A stretch of 53,105 nucleotides of DNA from Clostridium sp. SM-530-WT-3G (GTDB lineage: Bacteria > Bacillota > Clostridia > Clostridiales > Clostridiaceae): the NCBI RefSeq assembly GCF_012843905.1, contig NZ_JABAGC010000021.1:1-53105 (forward strand), given 5' to 3'. Shown here in pieces: positions 1 through 9,160 of this stretch. Positions within the stretch are counted from its first letter, which is position 1; each line of letters begins with the position of its first letter. The position numbers and the translations under genes were made by a program. The notes below the pieces were generated by a model. That model saw nothing but the letters and a program-made list of their open reading frames with translations, was not told the origin of the DNA and did no database searches.

Positions 1-18
1 CACCTCAATAAGATTATA
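1..18 (-). promoter_or_regulatory. Possible -10 box and Shine-Dalgarno of a gene beyond the left edge
   Basis: Read on the minus strand, TATAAT (18-13) is followed by TTGAGGTG (8-1), which looks like a ribosome binding site with its start codon just outside the window. The preceding minus-strand gene encodes only the ThrE N-terminal half, so the missing partner may begin here. No -35 was assigned and AT-rich sequence gives chance -10 matches. Confidence 0.3.
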
Positions 19-119
19 TCATAAATAGAAATATATTTTTATATATTTTTATAGATTATTTTTAACAGTTAAAAGCCTCCATAATAATATCTCTTTAAAA
101 TATAATTAACCATTTGTAT

Positions 120-884
120 TTAGTGAATTGAAAAATTGCTAATAAGTAAGCTTAATACAGTACCTGTACCCACGGCAATAGATATGGCTACAAGTATGGC
201 TTCGGCTATTTTTGTTATTCCAGATAAAATATCCCCTGCAATAGTATCTCTTATGGCATTTGTCATGGTAAGACCAGGAACAAGAAGCATTATTGATCCT
301 ATAATAGTTGTATCAAGGTTATCACAAATATTGAATTCCATAAAAATAAAGGCTAAAAATGCAGCAAGGCCGCCACCAAGTGAATTTACAAAAAAGTCAT
401 TTATATTTAGTTTTTGGCATGTTGCAGACATGACTTTGATACAGGCTCCTATAATGCATGCTGCAAAGAAATCTTTGATGCCTCCATTAAACATAACAGA
501 AAAGCAGCCAGCAGCAATAGCTGAACATACTAAAGTTGTCAGTGTCTTATAACGATGAAGTTTAGAAATTTCAATAAGTTGATCATTTACATTATCCAAA
601 CTTAAATTTTCATATTGAAGACGTCTAGATAGAGTATTAATTTTTTCAATTTTATTTAAGTCAACACCACGATTTGTAATTCTTACTACAAGAGTACGAA
701 CATCATCATCTTTTGTTACGGATACCATTATTCCAGTTGGAATAACAAAGCTTTCAGCATTATCTGCACCGAATGATAAGCATATTCTCACTATTGTTTC
801 TTCAACTCGATATGTTTCAGCTCCGCTTTCTAAAAGAATTTTACCAGCGAGAGTTGAAACATTTAGTAATTTGTTTAAATCCAT
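120..884 (-). CDS. Threonine/serine exporter family protein, ThrE N-terminal-type half (DUF1212)
   Basis: A 254-residue integral membrane protein of the ThrE/YjjP family, which exports threonine and serine and in many bacteria works with a second short membrane subunit (DUF3815/YjjB). The soluble N-terminal third carries the family pattern ESGAETYRVEETI; about five hydrophobic segments fill residues 115-250, with the conserved PGLTMTNAIRDTIAGD loop between two of them. The start is placed at the second of two close ATGs because GAGG lies 8 nt before it but only 2 nt before the first. The protein stops where full-length ThrE continues into a second domain, so a split two-gene exporter with the partner off the left edge is likely. 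Substrate is inferred from family only. Confidence 0.8.
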   Translation of the reverse strand: MDLNKLLNVSTLAGKILLESGAETYRVEETIVRICLSFGADNAESFVIPTGIMVSVTKDDDVRTLVVRITNRGVDLNKIEKINTLSRRLQYENLSLDNVNDQLIEISKLHRYKTLTTLVCSAIAAGCFSVMFNGGIKDFFAACIIGACIKVMSATCQKLNINDFFVNSLGGGLAAFLAFIFMEFNICDNLDTTIIGSIMLLVPGLTMTNAIRDTIAGDILSGITKIAEAILVAISIAVGTGTVLSLLISNFSIH

Positions 885-995
885 TGTCATTTCCTCAAAT
901 CATAATATATGTATTATCTGAATTATAACATAATTTATTTTGTTGTTATAGGGCAAATTATAGGTTATTTTAGCTTTTAAATATGTAATTAATAT

Positions 996-1013
996 ACTTG
1001 ACTTGTGCATTAA
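996..1013 (+). repeat. Left terminal inverted repeat of the IS4-type element
   Basis: ACTTGACTTGTGCATTAA. It pairs with 2368-2385 in inverse orientation with one mismatch (fourth base); the inner 14 bases are identical. Confidence 0.8.
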
Positions 1014-1138
1014 TTTAAGAAAATTTACCATTGGATTTTAATTGATACTTTTCCATTAAAATTTTGAATAAAAAAGTAGCATATAAACCTCAAACATGCT
1101 AGATTATTGTTGCTAAACCAAAACCTAAGGAGATTTAT

Positions 1139-2356
1139 ATGCTGACAACAATATTAAACCAAAATCAATTTATTAGCAACTATATTTTAGAGTTAAATCT
1201 GCCATATTCTTCTGCGATAAAGAACCATATGATAAATTTAGCATCTGGAATAATCGTAACCGAAGGTAATAAAACAATTTCTTCAGCTTATAGCAAGCTT
1301 ACATCTAATCGGCACAGAAGTACTGGTTCAAGATTTCTAAGTTCATATTCATGGAATCATGAATATGTTACGGAAGAACGCATATTTCACGCAATCACTG
1401 AAATTTCTAATACTTGTGAAGACAATGATGTTGGATTCCTGATTATTGATGATACTTTAAGTAGGAAAAATACTTCAACTAAAAAAATAGAAGGTTTGGA
1501 TTTTCACAATTCTCATGCAGATGGAAACAAATCAAAGTGGTCTCACTGTTTGGTTACATCTCACTATAATATTAATGATTATTCTATACATGTGAATTTT
1601 AAACAATATCACCGAAAGGAATCTAGTAAAAAGTTTTCTAAAAAATTTTTGGATAAAAATGAGCTTGCAATTGAGCTAATAAGTGAATTCACTCCAGCAA
1701 CTAAAACTAACTATTTGCTGGTTGATTCATGGTACACTTCAGCAAAAATTTTGCTTCACGGTTTAATAAATGGTTATCATACTATTGGTAGAATAAAATC
1801 TAACAGAGTGATATATCCAGCTGGAATTAAAACAAATGTTAAAAAGTTTTCTTCCTATATCAGACCTAATGAAACTAGATTAGTTACCGCTAGTAACAAC
1901 AAGTACTATGTATATAGATATGAAGGAAAACTTAACGATATAGAAAATGCTGTAGTCCTTATAAGTTGGACTAAAAAGGATTTATCCGATAAGCCATCAT
2001 TTATTATAAGCACTGATATATCACTTGATAGCAAAACAATAATCTCATATTACGAAAAGCGCTGGGATATTGAAGTGAGTTACAGGTATCATAAAACTGC
2101 TTTAGGTTTTGATGAATTTCAAATTCAATCTCTAGAATCAATACATAGGTATTGGAGTATGATATTTTTAACGTACACTTTCCTTGAACCTTTCAGAGTT
2201 AAATATGGTAAATTGTATAAATTAAAGAATATTGGAGATGTAATAATACACTTCCGAAACAACTATTTGGTAAAAATAGTTGCTTTTGCACATGAATGTG
2301 CAGATAACGGGATTAGTCTAGAGTCTACCATTTCCAAATTAGGACTAGTAGCTTAA
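1139..2356 (+). CDS. IS4/IS701-type DDE transposase
   Basis: A 405-residue transposase of the IS4 superfamily that catalyses cut-and-paste movement of the surrounding element. The acidic triad is visible: LIIDDTLS near residue 105, LLVDSWYTS near 195, and YYEKRWDIEVSYRYHK near 305. The last fits the IS4 signature Y-(2)-R-(3)-E-(6)-K exactly. AAGGAGA (1127-1133) lies 5 nt before the ATG. The frame is intact, so the copy may be active. Membership in IS701 rather than IS4 proper is possible but cannot be settled from the termini seen here. Confidence 0.9.
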   Translation: MLTTILNQNQFISNYILELNLPYSSAIKNHMINLASGIIVTEGNKTISSAYSKLTSNRHRSTGSRFLSSYSWNHEYVTEERIFHAITEISNTCEDNDVGFLIIDDTLSRKNTSTKKIEGLDFHNSHADGNKSKWSHCLVTSHYNINDYSIHVNFKQYHRKESSKKFSKKFLDKNELAIELISEFTPATKTNYLLVDSWYTSAKILLHGLINGYHTIGRIKSNRVIYPAGIKTNVKKFSSYIRPNETRLVTASNNKYYVYRYEGKLNDIENAVVLISWTKKDLSDKPSFIISTDISLDSKTIISYYEKRWDIEVSYRYHKTALGFDEFQIQSLESIHRYWSMIFLTYTFLEPFRVKYGKLYKLKNIGDVIIHFRNNYLVKIVAFAHECADNGISLESTISKLGLVA

Positions 2357-2367
2357 ATTTTTCCTAT

Positions 2368-2385
2368 TTAATGCACAAGTCTAGT
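2368..2385 (-). repeat. Right terminal inverted repeat of the IS4-type element
   Basis: TTAATGCACAAGTCTAGT, the inverse partner of 996-1013 (17 of 18 bases). It starts 12 nt beyond the transposase stop codon. Confidence 0.8.
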
Positions 2386-2622
2386 AATATAATAAAATAA
2401 AGGCTGAGCTATAATGAATTTACTAAAAGTTATTAAAAATTTTATTAATTATATATATTCATTGGCTAATGGCTTAATGCTTCGGGGTTTTTATGGTTAA
2501 ATAAGAAAATAACACAAAAAAGTTGATTAGTATTGCTATAAATAATATAATTTGTTATATAGTAAGCTTAATATTAATATTTATATAGAGTTATAGTATT
2601 CAATAAATTAAGTATTATACTC

Positions 2623-2651
2623 TTTACAAATTAATTTATGCTTAATATTAA
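2623..2651 (+). promoter_or_regulatory. Possible glyA promoter
   Basis: TTTACA, a 17-nt spacer and TATTAA (four of six consensus bases) lie 24 nt before the glyA ATG. The rest of 2386-2622 is AT-rich with no gene or clear hairpin. The match is weak and the region offers other candidate boxes. Confidence 0.3.
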
Positions 2652-2674
2652 TTATAACATTGGGGTGAAGTGAA

Positions 2675-3910
2675 ATGGATTTTGAAAACATCAAAAGAGA
2701 AGACAAAGAAATTTATGATTTAATCGAAAAAGAATTAAACAGACAAAGAAATGGGATTGAATTAATAGCATCAGAGAATATAGTAAGTCCGGCTGTTATG
2801 GAGGCTATGGGATCCTATTTAACTAATAAATATGCAGAGGGATATCCGGGTAAAAGATATTATGGAGGATGTCATGTAGTAGATGAAATAGAACAGATTG
2901 CTATAGATAGAGCTAAAGAATTGTTTGGAGCTGAACATGCAAATGTGCAACCTCACTCAGGTTCTCAGGCTAATATGGCAGTATACTTTTCAGTTCTTGA
3001 ACCAGGAGATACTGTTATGGGAATGGATTTAAGTAATGGAGGACACTTAACTCATGGTTCACCAGTAAACTTTTCAGGAAGACTTTATAATTTCGTACCT
3101 TATGGAGTAGATAAAGAAACTGAAATGTTGGATTACGAAAATATAAGAAAGATTGCATTAGAATGTAAGCCTAAATTAATTGTTGCTGGAGCAAGTGCAT
3201 ATTCTAGAATAATTGATTTTGCTAAATTAAGAGAAATAGCAGATGAGGTAAATGCATTATTAATGGTAGATATGGCTCATATTGCAGGCCTTGTTGCTGC
3301 AGGAGTGCATCCATCACCAGTACCTTACTGTGATTTTGTTACAACTACAACTCATAAGACATTAAGAGGACCAAGAGGTGGATTAATACTTTGCAAAGAA
3401 AAATATGCTAAGTTATTAAATAAAAATATATTCCCAGGAATTCAAGGTGGTCCATTAGAACATATTATTGCAGCAAAAGCTGTATGCTTTAAAGAAGCAT
3501 TAAGTCCAGAATTTAAGGAATACGCTAAGTCAGTAGTTGAAAACTGTAAGGAATTAGCTGATCAGTTAAAGAAAAGAGGATTTAATATTGTTTCTGGAGG
3601 AACTGATAATCATGTATTCTTAGTAGATTTAAATAATAAGGATATTACAGGAAAAGAAGCTGAAAGTTTATTAGATTCAGTTGGAATTACTGCAAATAAG
3701 AATACTGTACCAAATGAAACAAGAAGTCCATTTGTAACTTCAGGTATTAGAATTGGAACAGCTGCTATAACTACTAGAGGGTTTAAGAAAGAAGATATGG
3801 AAGAGATAGCAGATATAATGAATGAAGTAATTGCTAATAAAGATGGAGATTTATCTTCACTTAGAGCAAGAGTTGAAGCATTATGCAAAAAATATCCTTT
3901 ATATGAATAA
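2675..3910 (+). CDS. glyA: Serine hydroxymethyltransferase
   Basis: A 411-residue cytoplasmic PLP enzyme that interconverts serine and glycine while loading one-carbon units onto tetrahydrofolate. Length and sequence match the family throughout: [13 protein letters not shown] near the N-terminus, [14 protein letters not shown] around residue 55, HSGSQAN near 95, and the PLP lysine K228 in [23 protein letters not shown] precedes the ATG by 4 nt. It is apparently monocistronic, with its own upstream region and a strong terminator directly after it. No riboswitch is evident in the leader. Confidence 0.98.
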   Translation: MDFENIKREDKEIYDLIEKELNRQRNGIELIASENIVSPAVMEAMGSYLTNKYAEGYPGKRYYGGCHVVDEIEQIAIDRAKELFGAEHANVQPHSGSQANMAVYFSVLEPGDTVMGMDLSNGGHLTHGSPVNFSGRLYNFVPYGVDKETEMLDYENIRKIALECKPKLIVAGASAYSRIIDFAKLREIADEVNALLMVDMAHIAGLVAAGVHPSPVPYCDFVTTTTHKTLRGPRGGLILCKEKYAKLLNKNIFPGIQGGPLEHIIAAKAVCFKEALSPEFKEYAKSVVENCKELADQLKKRGFNIVSGGTDNHVFLVDLNNKDITGKEAESLLDSVGITANKNTVPNETRSPFVTSGIRIGTAAITTRGFKKEDMEEIADIMNEVIANKDGDLSSLRARVEALCKKYPLYE

Positions 3911-3927
3911 TTACTAGAAATTAAAGT

Positions 3928-3968
3928 AAAGCACTTTAGGAATTTTAATATCCTGAAGTGCTTTATTT
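3928..3968 (+). terminator. Rho-independent terminator of glyA
   Basis: A 14-bp stem (3928-3941 with 3951-3964, one G-U pair) closes a 9-nt loop and runs into TTTATTTT, 17 nt after the glyA stop. Confidence 0.9.
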
Positions 3969-4040
3969 TGGAGTATATAAAAGATATATAATATTCAAAT
4001 ATATAAAAGAGTATTCATATAATAAAATGAATTATTATAT

Positions 4041-4979
4041 ATGGGTAGATATTATATGAAAAATAAGTGTAGAGTAAGTAATAAATTTTTAAAAAGAATA
4101 AAAAATGAAGGGAAATATATTAATTTCGATGATACTTCAAAAATTGTATTTATAAGTGATGTTCATAGGGGAGATGGAGGGTATTCTGATTCTTTGAGAA
4201 TGAATGAAAATATATATAAGGCTGCTTTGAGTTTTTATTATAATAATGGATATACATTAATAGAACTTGGTGATGGAGATGAACTTTGGAAAAATAAGAA
4301 TTGTCTCGATATAGCATATTCGTATAAAGATATATTTGAAATATTGAATAAATTTAATAATAAGGATAGACTTTATCTTGTATATGGGAATCATGATATA
4401 ATAAAATCTCATGATAATTTTGTTAAAAAGCAGAAAGCTGCATGTCAGAATATATGTGAAAGCTTTGGTGATAAGATGATTCATCTTTATGAGAATATTA
4501 AATTTTATGAAGGTGTAGTTTTAAACTATAAGCCTTTAAATAAAGAAATATATGCATTTCATGGACATCAGGTTGATTTTTTAAACTGTAATTTATGGAG
4601 AGTAAGTAGGTTTCTTATGCGATATATTTGGAGGGTTTTAGAAGGTGTTGGAGGTTTTAAAGCACCAACTAGTCCTGCTAAAAATTATGATAAAGGTGAT
4701 AAGATAGATGACATACTTAGTCAATATGCATTGAAAGAAAAAAAGATGATGATATGTGGTCATACTCATAATGACAGAATGCCAAAACCAGGAGAAGGAT
4801 TGTATTTTAATGATGGATGTTGTGTATTTCCATCAGCTATTACATCAATTGAAATAAAATGTGGGAAAATAGAATTAGTGAAATGGGAAATAGATGTAAA
4901 TGAAGAAAATCACTTATATATTAATAAAAGTGTAAGTGCAGGACCAGAAAATCTAAGTGATTATTTTAAGGAGGATTAA
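4041..4979 (+). CDS. Calcineurin-like metallophosphoesterase
   Basis: A 312-residue cytoplasmic protein with the five metallophosphoesterase metal-binding blocks in order: ISDVHRGD (D40, H42), GDGDELW, YGNHD, FHGHQVDF and GHTHNDR. The fold binds two metals and hydrolyses phosphoesters; the substrate cannot be told from sequence. No good ribosome binding site precedes either this ATG or the in-frame ATG at 4056, so the start is uncertain by five codons. The stop abuts the next ATG, and the SD of the downstream dipeptidase (AAGGAGG) lies inside this gene, so the two are co-transcribed and probably translationally coupled. Confidence 0.85.
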   Translation: MGRYYMKNKCRVSNKFLKRIKNEGKYINFDDTSKIVFISDVHRGDGGYSDSLRMNENIYKAALSFYYNNGYTLIELGDGDELWKNKNCLDIAYSYKDIFEILNKFNNKDRLYLVYGNHDIIKSHDNFVKKQKAACQNICESFGDKMIHLYENIKFYEGVVLNYKPLNKEIYAFHGHQVDFLNCNLWRVSRFLMRYIWRVLEGVGGFKAPTSPAKNYDKGDKIDDILSQYALKEKKMMICGHTHNDRMPKPGEGLYFNDGCCVFPSAITSIEIKCGKIELVKWEIDVNEENHLYINKSVSAGPENLSDYFKED

Positions 4980-5912
4980 ATGAATTTTATTGATTTACAT
5001 TGTGATACAGCTGGAAGAATGTATTATGAAAAGTTAAATTTGAAGAAAAGTATATGCAAAGTTGATATAGACAAATTAAAAAGTGGAAATTGTCTTGCAC
5101 AGGTATTTGCAATATTTGTAGACCAGAAGCTTAATACTAGTTCTTTTGATGAATTCATTCAGATATATGATAATTTTATTAAGGAAGTAAGCAAAAACAG
5201 TAACGAAATTCAAATTGTAAAAAATGTTGCTGAAATGAATAAGGTTCATAAGGAAGGGAAGATAGCAGCTTTCCTTTCTATTGAAGAAGGTGAAGTTCTT
5301 GAAGGAAAGATAGAAAATCTAAAAAAAGTTTATGACTTTGGTATCAGAATATTGACTGTTACATGGAATTATAAAAATAAGTTGGGATATCCTAATTTCG
5401 AATTTAAGTATAAAAATGAAGGATTAACTGAAAAGGGCATTGAAGTTATTAGTGAATGTGAAAGACTTGGAATAATTCCTGATGTATCCCATTTATCTGA
5501 TGGTGGATTTTATGATTTAATAAAAATCTGCAAAAAGCCATTTATAGCATCACACTCTAATGCTAGGGCAGTAACTAATCATCCTAGAAATTTAAATGAT
5601 GATATGATAAAACTTTTGGCAGATAAAGGTGGAGTAATGGGCCTTAATTTTTGTTCGGATTTTTTAGGAAAAGATAGTATTGCATCTATAGAAGAAATAG
5701 TTTGTCATGCCAAGCATATTAAAAATGTTGGCGGAATAGATGTTCTTTGCCTTGGAAGCGATTTTGATGGTATACTAAATGAAGTTGAAATAGAAAATGC
5801 ATCGCAGTTTTATAAATTATATGATGGCTTAAAAAATGCTGATTTTACTGATGATGAAATAGAAAAAGTATTTTATAAAAATGTCCTAAGAGTTTTTTCA
5901 GAAACTTTATAA
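4980..5912 (+). CDS. Membrane dipeptidase family protein (peptidase family M19)
   Basis: A 310-residue member of the renal-dipeptidase family, zinc enzymes that cleave dipeptides, including D-residue-containing ones. The metal ligands are visible: FIDLHCDT at the N-terminus, the bridging glutamate in SIEEGE near residue 100, VSHLSD near 170, ASHSNARAV near 190 and GSDFDG near 260. There is no signal peptide, so the bacterial enzyme should be cytoplasmic. It follows the metallophosphoesterase with no gap. A role in salvage of peptidoglycan or protein dipeptides is an inference from family. Confidence 0.9.
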   Translation: MNFIDLHCDTAGRMYYEKLNLKKSICKVDIDKLKSGNCLAQVFAIFVDQKLNTSSFDEFIQIYDNFIKEVSKNSNEIQIVKNVAEMNKVHKEGKIAAFLSIEEGEVLEGKIENLKKVYDFGIRILTVTWNYKNKLGYPNFEFKYKNEGLTEKGIEVISECERLGIIPDVSHLSDGGFYDLIKICKKPFIASHSNARAVTNHPRNLNDDMIKLLADKGGVMGLNFCSDFLGKDSIASIEEIVCHAKHIKNVGGIDVLCLGSDFDGILNEVEIENASQFYKLYDGLKNADFTDDEIEKVFYKNVLRVFSETL

Positions 5913-5939
5913 CGGGGTTATTTAAATTTAAGGAAGGAT

Positions 5940-5975
5940 GTGAACTTTAGCTATTATTTAGCTGATATACATTGA
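5940..5975 (+). CDS. Possible 11-residue leader peptide coupled to the YmfI-like gene
   Basis: GTG at 5940, preceded by AAGGAAGG (5930-5937), opens a frame for MNFSYYLADIH whose TGA overlaps the ATG of the downstream reductase (TGATG, 5973-5977). The reductase itself has no usable SD, so its translation may depend on ribosomes finishing this leader. The alternative is that the SD and region are unused. Purely a sequence argument. Confidence 0.3.
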   Translation: MNFSYYLADIH

Positions 5976-6718
5976 TGGGAAAGTTAATAGGAAAAGTTGC
6001 ACTTGTTACAGGTGCTTCAAGAGGAATTGGAAGAGCTATAGCTGTTGAGCTTGCAAAAGAGGGTGCAAGTATTGTGATAAACTATTCTAAGGATAATGAA
6101 GGTGCAAAAGAAACATTAGAACAAGTTAAGAAGGTTAATGGTTATGGAGTAATAATAAAACAGGATATAAGCTCATTAGAAGGATGTAAATCAATGATTG
6201 ATGAAATCATAAATACAATGGGAAAGGTAGATATCCTTGTTAATAATGCAGGAATAAGTACTATTGGCTTGTTTATGGATGCAGAAGAAGAGGATATATC
6301 AAGGATTATAAATACAAATCTTATGGGACCAGTTTATTTAACTAAATATGCACTTCAGCATATGGTACCTAAGAGATCTGGAAATATAATAAATATATCA
6401 TCAATGTGGGGAGATGTAGGTGCTTCATGTGAAGTTTTATATTCAACTACAAAAGGTGGACTTAATTTATTTACTAAATCTCTAGCAAAAGAATTAGCAA
6501 TGTCTAATATAAGAGTAAATGGGATAGCTCCTGGTGTAATTGATACTAAAATGAATGAAGTATTCAGTGAAGAGGATAGAAAATCATTAGAGGAAGAAAT
6601 TCCTTTAGGACGTTTTGGAACACCTGAAGAGATAGGAAAGCTTGCTGTATTCTTAGCCAGTGATGATTCATCATATATTACGGGTCAGATTATAAGAGCT
6701 GATGGTGGATTTATATAG
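5975..6718 (+). CDS. ymfI: SDR-family reductase, YmfI-like (EF-P 5-aminopentanone reductase type)
   Basis: A 247-residue short-chain dehydrogenase/reductase with the NAD(P)-binding TGASRGIGRA near residue 15, NNAG near 90, and catalytic S-Y-K spread over SSMWGDVGASCEVLYSTTKG. This active-site stretch resembles Bacillus YmfI, which reduces the 5-aminopentanonyl group on elongation factor P, more than FabG, which normally lies in a fatty-acid cluster absent here. The exact reaction is inferred; FabG-like 3-oxoacyl-ACP reductase is the alternative. TTG at 5972 is also possible; ATG 5975 is preferred because it overlaps the stop of a putative leader. The gene closes the 4.0-6.7 kb cluster. Confidence 0.8.
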   Translation: MGKLIGKVALVTGASRGIGRAIAVELAKEGASIVINYSKDNEGAKETLEQVKKVNGYGVIIKQDISSLEGCKSMIDEIINTMGKVDILVNNAGISTIGLFMDAEEEDISRIINTNLMGPVYLTKYALQHMVPKRSGNIINISSMWGDVGASCEVLYSTTKGGLNLFTKSLAKELAMSNIRVNGIAPGVIDTKMNEVFSEEDRKSLEEEIPLGRFGTPEEIGKLAVFLASDDSSYITGQIIRADGGFI

Positions 6719-6759
6719 AAATTATATTTGATTGATATATATAAGAAATAAATAAAAAG

Positions 6760-6788
6760 GCAGATTACTATAGTACGTAATCTGCTTC
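6760..6788. terminator. Bidirectional terminator between convergent genes
   Basis: GCAGATTAC (6760-6768) pairs with GTAATCTGC (6777-6785). An A-run upstream and T-rich sequence downstream let it end both the reductase and the minus-strand histidine kinase. Confidence 0.85.
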
Positions 6789-6794
6789 TTTAAT

Positions 6795-8324
6795 TTATTG
6801 GTCATCTTCATTGTCTTCATCATCATTATGAACAATTTTAGAAAGATAAAAATAAAATTCTACGCCATTATCTATATTGTGTATGTGAAATTCACTGTTA
6901 TGAAGACGCAATATATTTTTTACTATTGATAATCCTATCCCTGTACTGTTTCTTTGAGTACGTTCTCTTGATTTATCAATTCTATAGAATTTATCAAATA
7001 ATTTGTTGATTTCTTCTTCTGGAATAGTAGTTCCCATATTTTGTACAGATAATCTGAAACGATCGAATTCCTCGTCAATCCTTATATTTATATCATTACC
7101 AGGAGGAGTATATTTTATTGCATTAGTAATAAGATTAGTAAAAACCTGCTCCATCTGGAATGGATCTGCATATACATAGCTATATTCATTAGTAGAAGTA
7201 AAGTTGACATTAAATTTGTGCTCTTCAAAATCAGGCTTGTGAATTTTTAATACTTTATTAATCAATCTGTTAATGTTAAAAGATTCAAAGTTAGGCTTTA
7301 CAGTACCTGCTTCAAGCTTGGAAAGCTCAAGCATGTTTGTTACTAAAACACTCATTTTTTTAGCTTCATCTATAATTGTTTCAAGATAAAGATGTGCATC
7401 TTCTCCAGTTACAATACCATCCTTTATACCTTCAGCATAACCTTCTATTATACCTATAGGTGTTTTTAATTCGTGACTCACATTATCTGTAAATTCTTTT
7501 CTCATTTGCTCAAGCTTACGTTCTTTTTCTATATCTTCTTCAAGCTTTTGATTTTTATGTTGAAGGTCTAAAAGTGAATCGTGAAGATTTTTTGATAATG
7601 AGTTAAGTGAATGTGCAAGAATTCCAATTTCATCTTTACGATTTGTACGACATATTACTGAAAAATTCATATTTGCCATTTCATTAGCTACCTTTGTTAT
7701 GGTAACAAGAGGTTTTGATATGAAATTTGAGTATATTAAAGCAAGTATTACGGATATTCCTATTAAACCTAAAAGCAGGTAAAATAAAAATTCATTTATT
7801 ACTTCTGAAGCTTCTGTAATAGACTGTATTGAAGCAACACAGAAAATCAAACTATCATTTTTTCCACGTATGGACATAGGACTTATTACACCTATTTTAT
7901 GAGAATTACTATCCTCGCTATAAAACTTAACATATCTTGTATTAGAATTCTTGATAACATCATTAATCAAGTCAGTATTACCAATTAAATCAGCATAAAA
8001 ACTTGCAAGCTTTGCTGAACTATCACTATTGGGATCAAATTTTTTTGAAAGATATATGGGCTGACCATTTAGTGAAGTAATTGCAATCTGTGCGTTATTA
8101 TCATCTTCAAATTTTTCTAATACTTTCATTAGATTAGTATTTTCGTCTACATGAAGGGCATATAAATCATGGAATTTATCTACTTCATTAACAAGAGAAT
8201 TAATTCTTTTATATACATAGAACTTTTCAAATAGAAAAGCCTGGCTAAAGTAAGTTAAAAGCATTATAATCAGCATTAGCCCTAATGTTATTGCAAATAG
8301 TTTTTTTGATAAACTATATTTCAT
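6795..8324 (-). CDS. Sensor histidine kinase (HAMP, HisKA, HATPase_c)
   Basis: A 509-residue membrane kinase, the sensor of the pair encoded with the upstream response regulator. One transmembrane segment lies near residues 9-31, an extracytoplasmic sensing region follows to about 175, and a second segment spans about 178-203. A HAMP linker, a coiled coil and the phospho-acceptor H284 in VSHELKTP follow, then N-box NLITNAIKYTPPG and G-box GTGIGLSIVKNIL. The acidic tail DDEDNEDDQ is unusual. AGAGGAG precedes the ATG by about 14 nt, which is long. The stimulus is unknown; the neighbouring genes give no clear target. Confidence 0.93.
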   Translation of the reverse strand: MKYSLSKKLFAITLGLMLIIMLLTYFSQAFLFEKFYVYKRINSLVNEVDKFHDLYALHVDENTNLMKVLEKFEDDNNAQIAITSLNGQPIYLSKKFDPNSDSSAKLASFYADLIGNTDLINDVIKNSNTRYVKFYSEDSNSHKIGVISPMSIRGKNDSLIFCVASIQSITEASEVINEFLFYLLLGLIGISVILALIYSNFISKPLVTITKVANEMANMNFSVICRTNRKDEIGILAHSLNSLSKNLHDSLLDLQHKNQKLEEDIEKERKLEQMRKEFTDNVSHELKTPIGIIEGYAEGIKDGIVTGEDAHLYLETIIDEAKKMSVLVTNMLELSKLEAGTVKPNFESFNINRLINKVLKIHKPDFEEHKFNVNFTSTNEYSYVYADPFQMEQVFTNLITNAIKYTPPGNDINIRIDEEFDRFRLSVQNMGTTIPEEEINKLFDKFYRIDKSRERTQRNSTGIGLSIVKNILRLHNSEFHIHNIDNGVEFYFYLSKIVHNDDEDNEDDQ

Positions 8325-8363
8325 TATATATTAATCAGCTCCTCTTAAAATAAATCAAAAAGA

Positions 8364-9035
8364 TTATTTGTTTTCAAATTTATATCCACTTCCACGAACA
8401 GTAACTATTAAATTAGATTTATCCATTAGTTTTTCTCTAAGCCTTTTGACATTAGTATCAACTGTTCTTATATCGCCATAATAGTCAAGCCCCCATACAT
8501 TATCAAGAATATTATCACGGCTTAATGCTATACCTTCATTTGTAATAAGATAAGTAAGCAGCTCATATTCTTTTGGAGATAAGGATATTTCTTTTCCATC
8601 TACTTTGACTTCATGAGATAATTTATTTATAGTAAGTCCATTGAATTCTTGGTAACTTGAATCAATATCATTTCTTGTTCTTTTTAATAGTGCTTTTACT
8701 TTTGCCATAAGGACTTTTGGACTAAATGGTTTAGTAATATAATCATCTGCACCATAATCATATCCTTGAAGTTTATCTTCCTCTTCGCCTTTGGCTGTAA
8801 GAAGAATTACAGGGACAGTAGAAACTTCACGAAGTTTTTCAAGCATTGTAAGTCCATCCATAACAGGCATCATTATATCTAAAAGAACTAAGTCTATTTT
8901 ATGACTGCTAATCATTAAAAGACCTTCTTGACCGTTAGAAGCTTCAAAGACGTTAAAATTATCTTTTATTAAATAATCTCTTAATAAAAATCTTATTCTC
9001 AATTCATCTTCTACAATTAAAATTGATTTTCTCAT
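8364..9035 (-). CDS. OmpR/PhoB-family response regulator
   Basis: A 223-residue two-domain regulator. The receiver (1-120) has the acidic pair E9/D10, phospho-acceptor D53 in LVLLDIMMP, T80 and K102 (TKPF). The C-terminal winged helix (about 130-222) carries SPKEYELLTYL and VRGSGYKF. AAAGGAG sits 8 nt before the ATG. It is transcribed ahead of the kinase gene, 39 nt apart, forming one operon that should be phosphorylated by that kinase and bind DNA as a dimer. Regulon unknown. Confidence 0.94.
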   Translation of the reverse strand: MRKSILIVEDELRIRFLLRDYLIKDNFNVFEASNGQEGLLMISSHKIDLVLLDIMMPVMDGLTMLEKLREVSTVPVILLTAKGEEEDKLQGYDYGADDYITKPFSPKVLMAKVKALLKRTRNDIDSSYQEFNGLTINKLSHEVKVDGKEISLSPKEYELLTYLITNEGIALSRDNILDNVWGLDYYGDIRTVDTNVKRLREKLMDKSNLIVTVRGSGYKFENK

Positions 9036-9160
9036 TTATGTAACTCCTTTTATCATAAATTATATCTATTCTTGAATATATTTTAGCATTTATTAAATAT
9101 ATTCACTAGAGGCAAATTTGAATGTATTAACAAAAGCAGGGCATGAAGGGGGAATATTTA

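Larger units (their letters stand above)
996..2385 (+). mobile_element. Complete IS4-superfamily insertion sequence (about 1.39 kb)
   Basis: A single transposase gene is bracketed by terminal inverted repeats: 14 bp perfect (1000-1013 and 2368-2381), extendable outward to 18 bp with one mismatch (996-1013 and 2368-2385). With the longer ends the flanks are AATAT on both sides (991-995 and 2386-2390), a possible 5-bp target duplication that could also be chance in AT-rich DNA. With shorter ends the flanking tetranucleotides are CTTG and CTAG, which do not match. It sits between the ThrE-type gene and glyA and interrupts no recognisable gene. Confidence 0.8.

Noticed and set aside
136..552. Plus-strand ORF of 138 codons inside the ThrE-type gene
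   Set aside because: It is the antisense shadow of a clear membrane protein, has no SD and no recognisable product.
2386..2622. Riboswitch or leader in front of glyA
   Set aside because: Only weak AT-rich pairings (AATGAAT with ATTCATT) are visible, with no conserved class signature.
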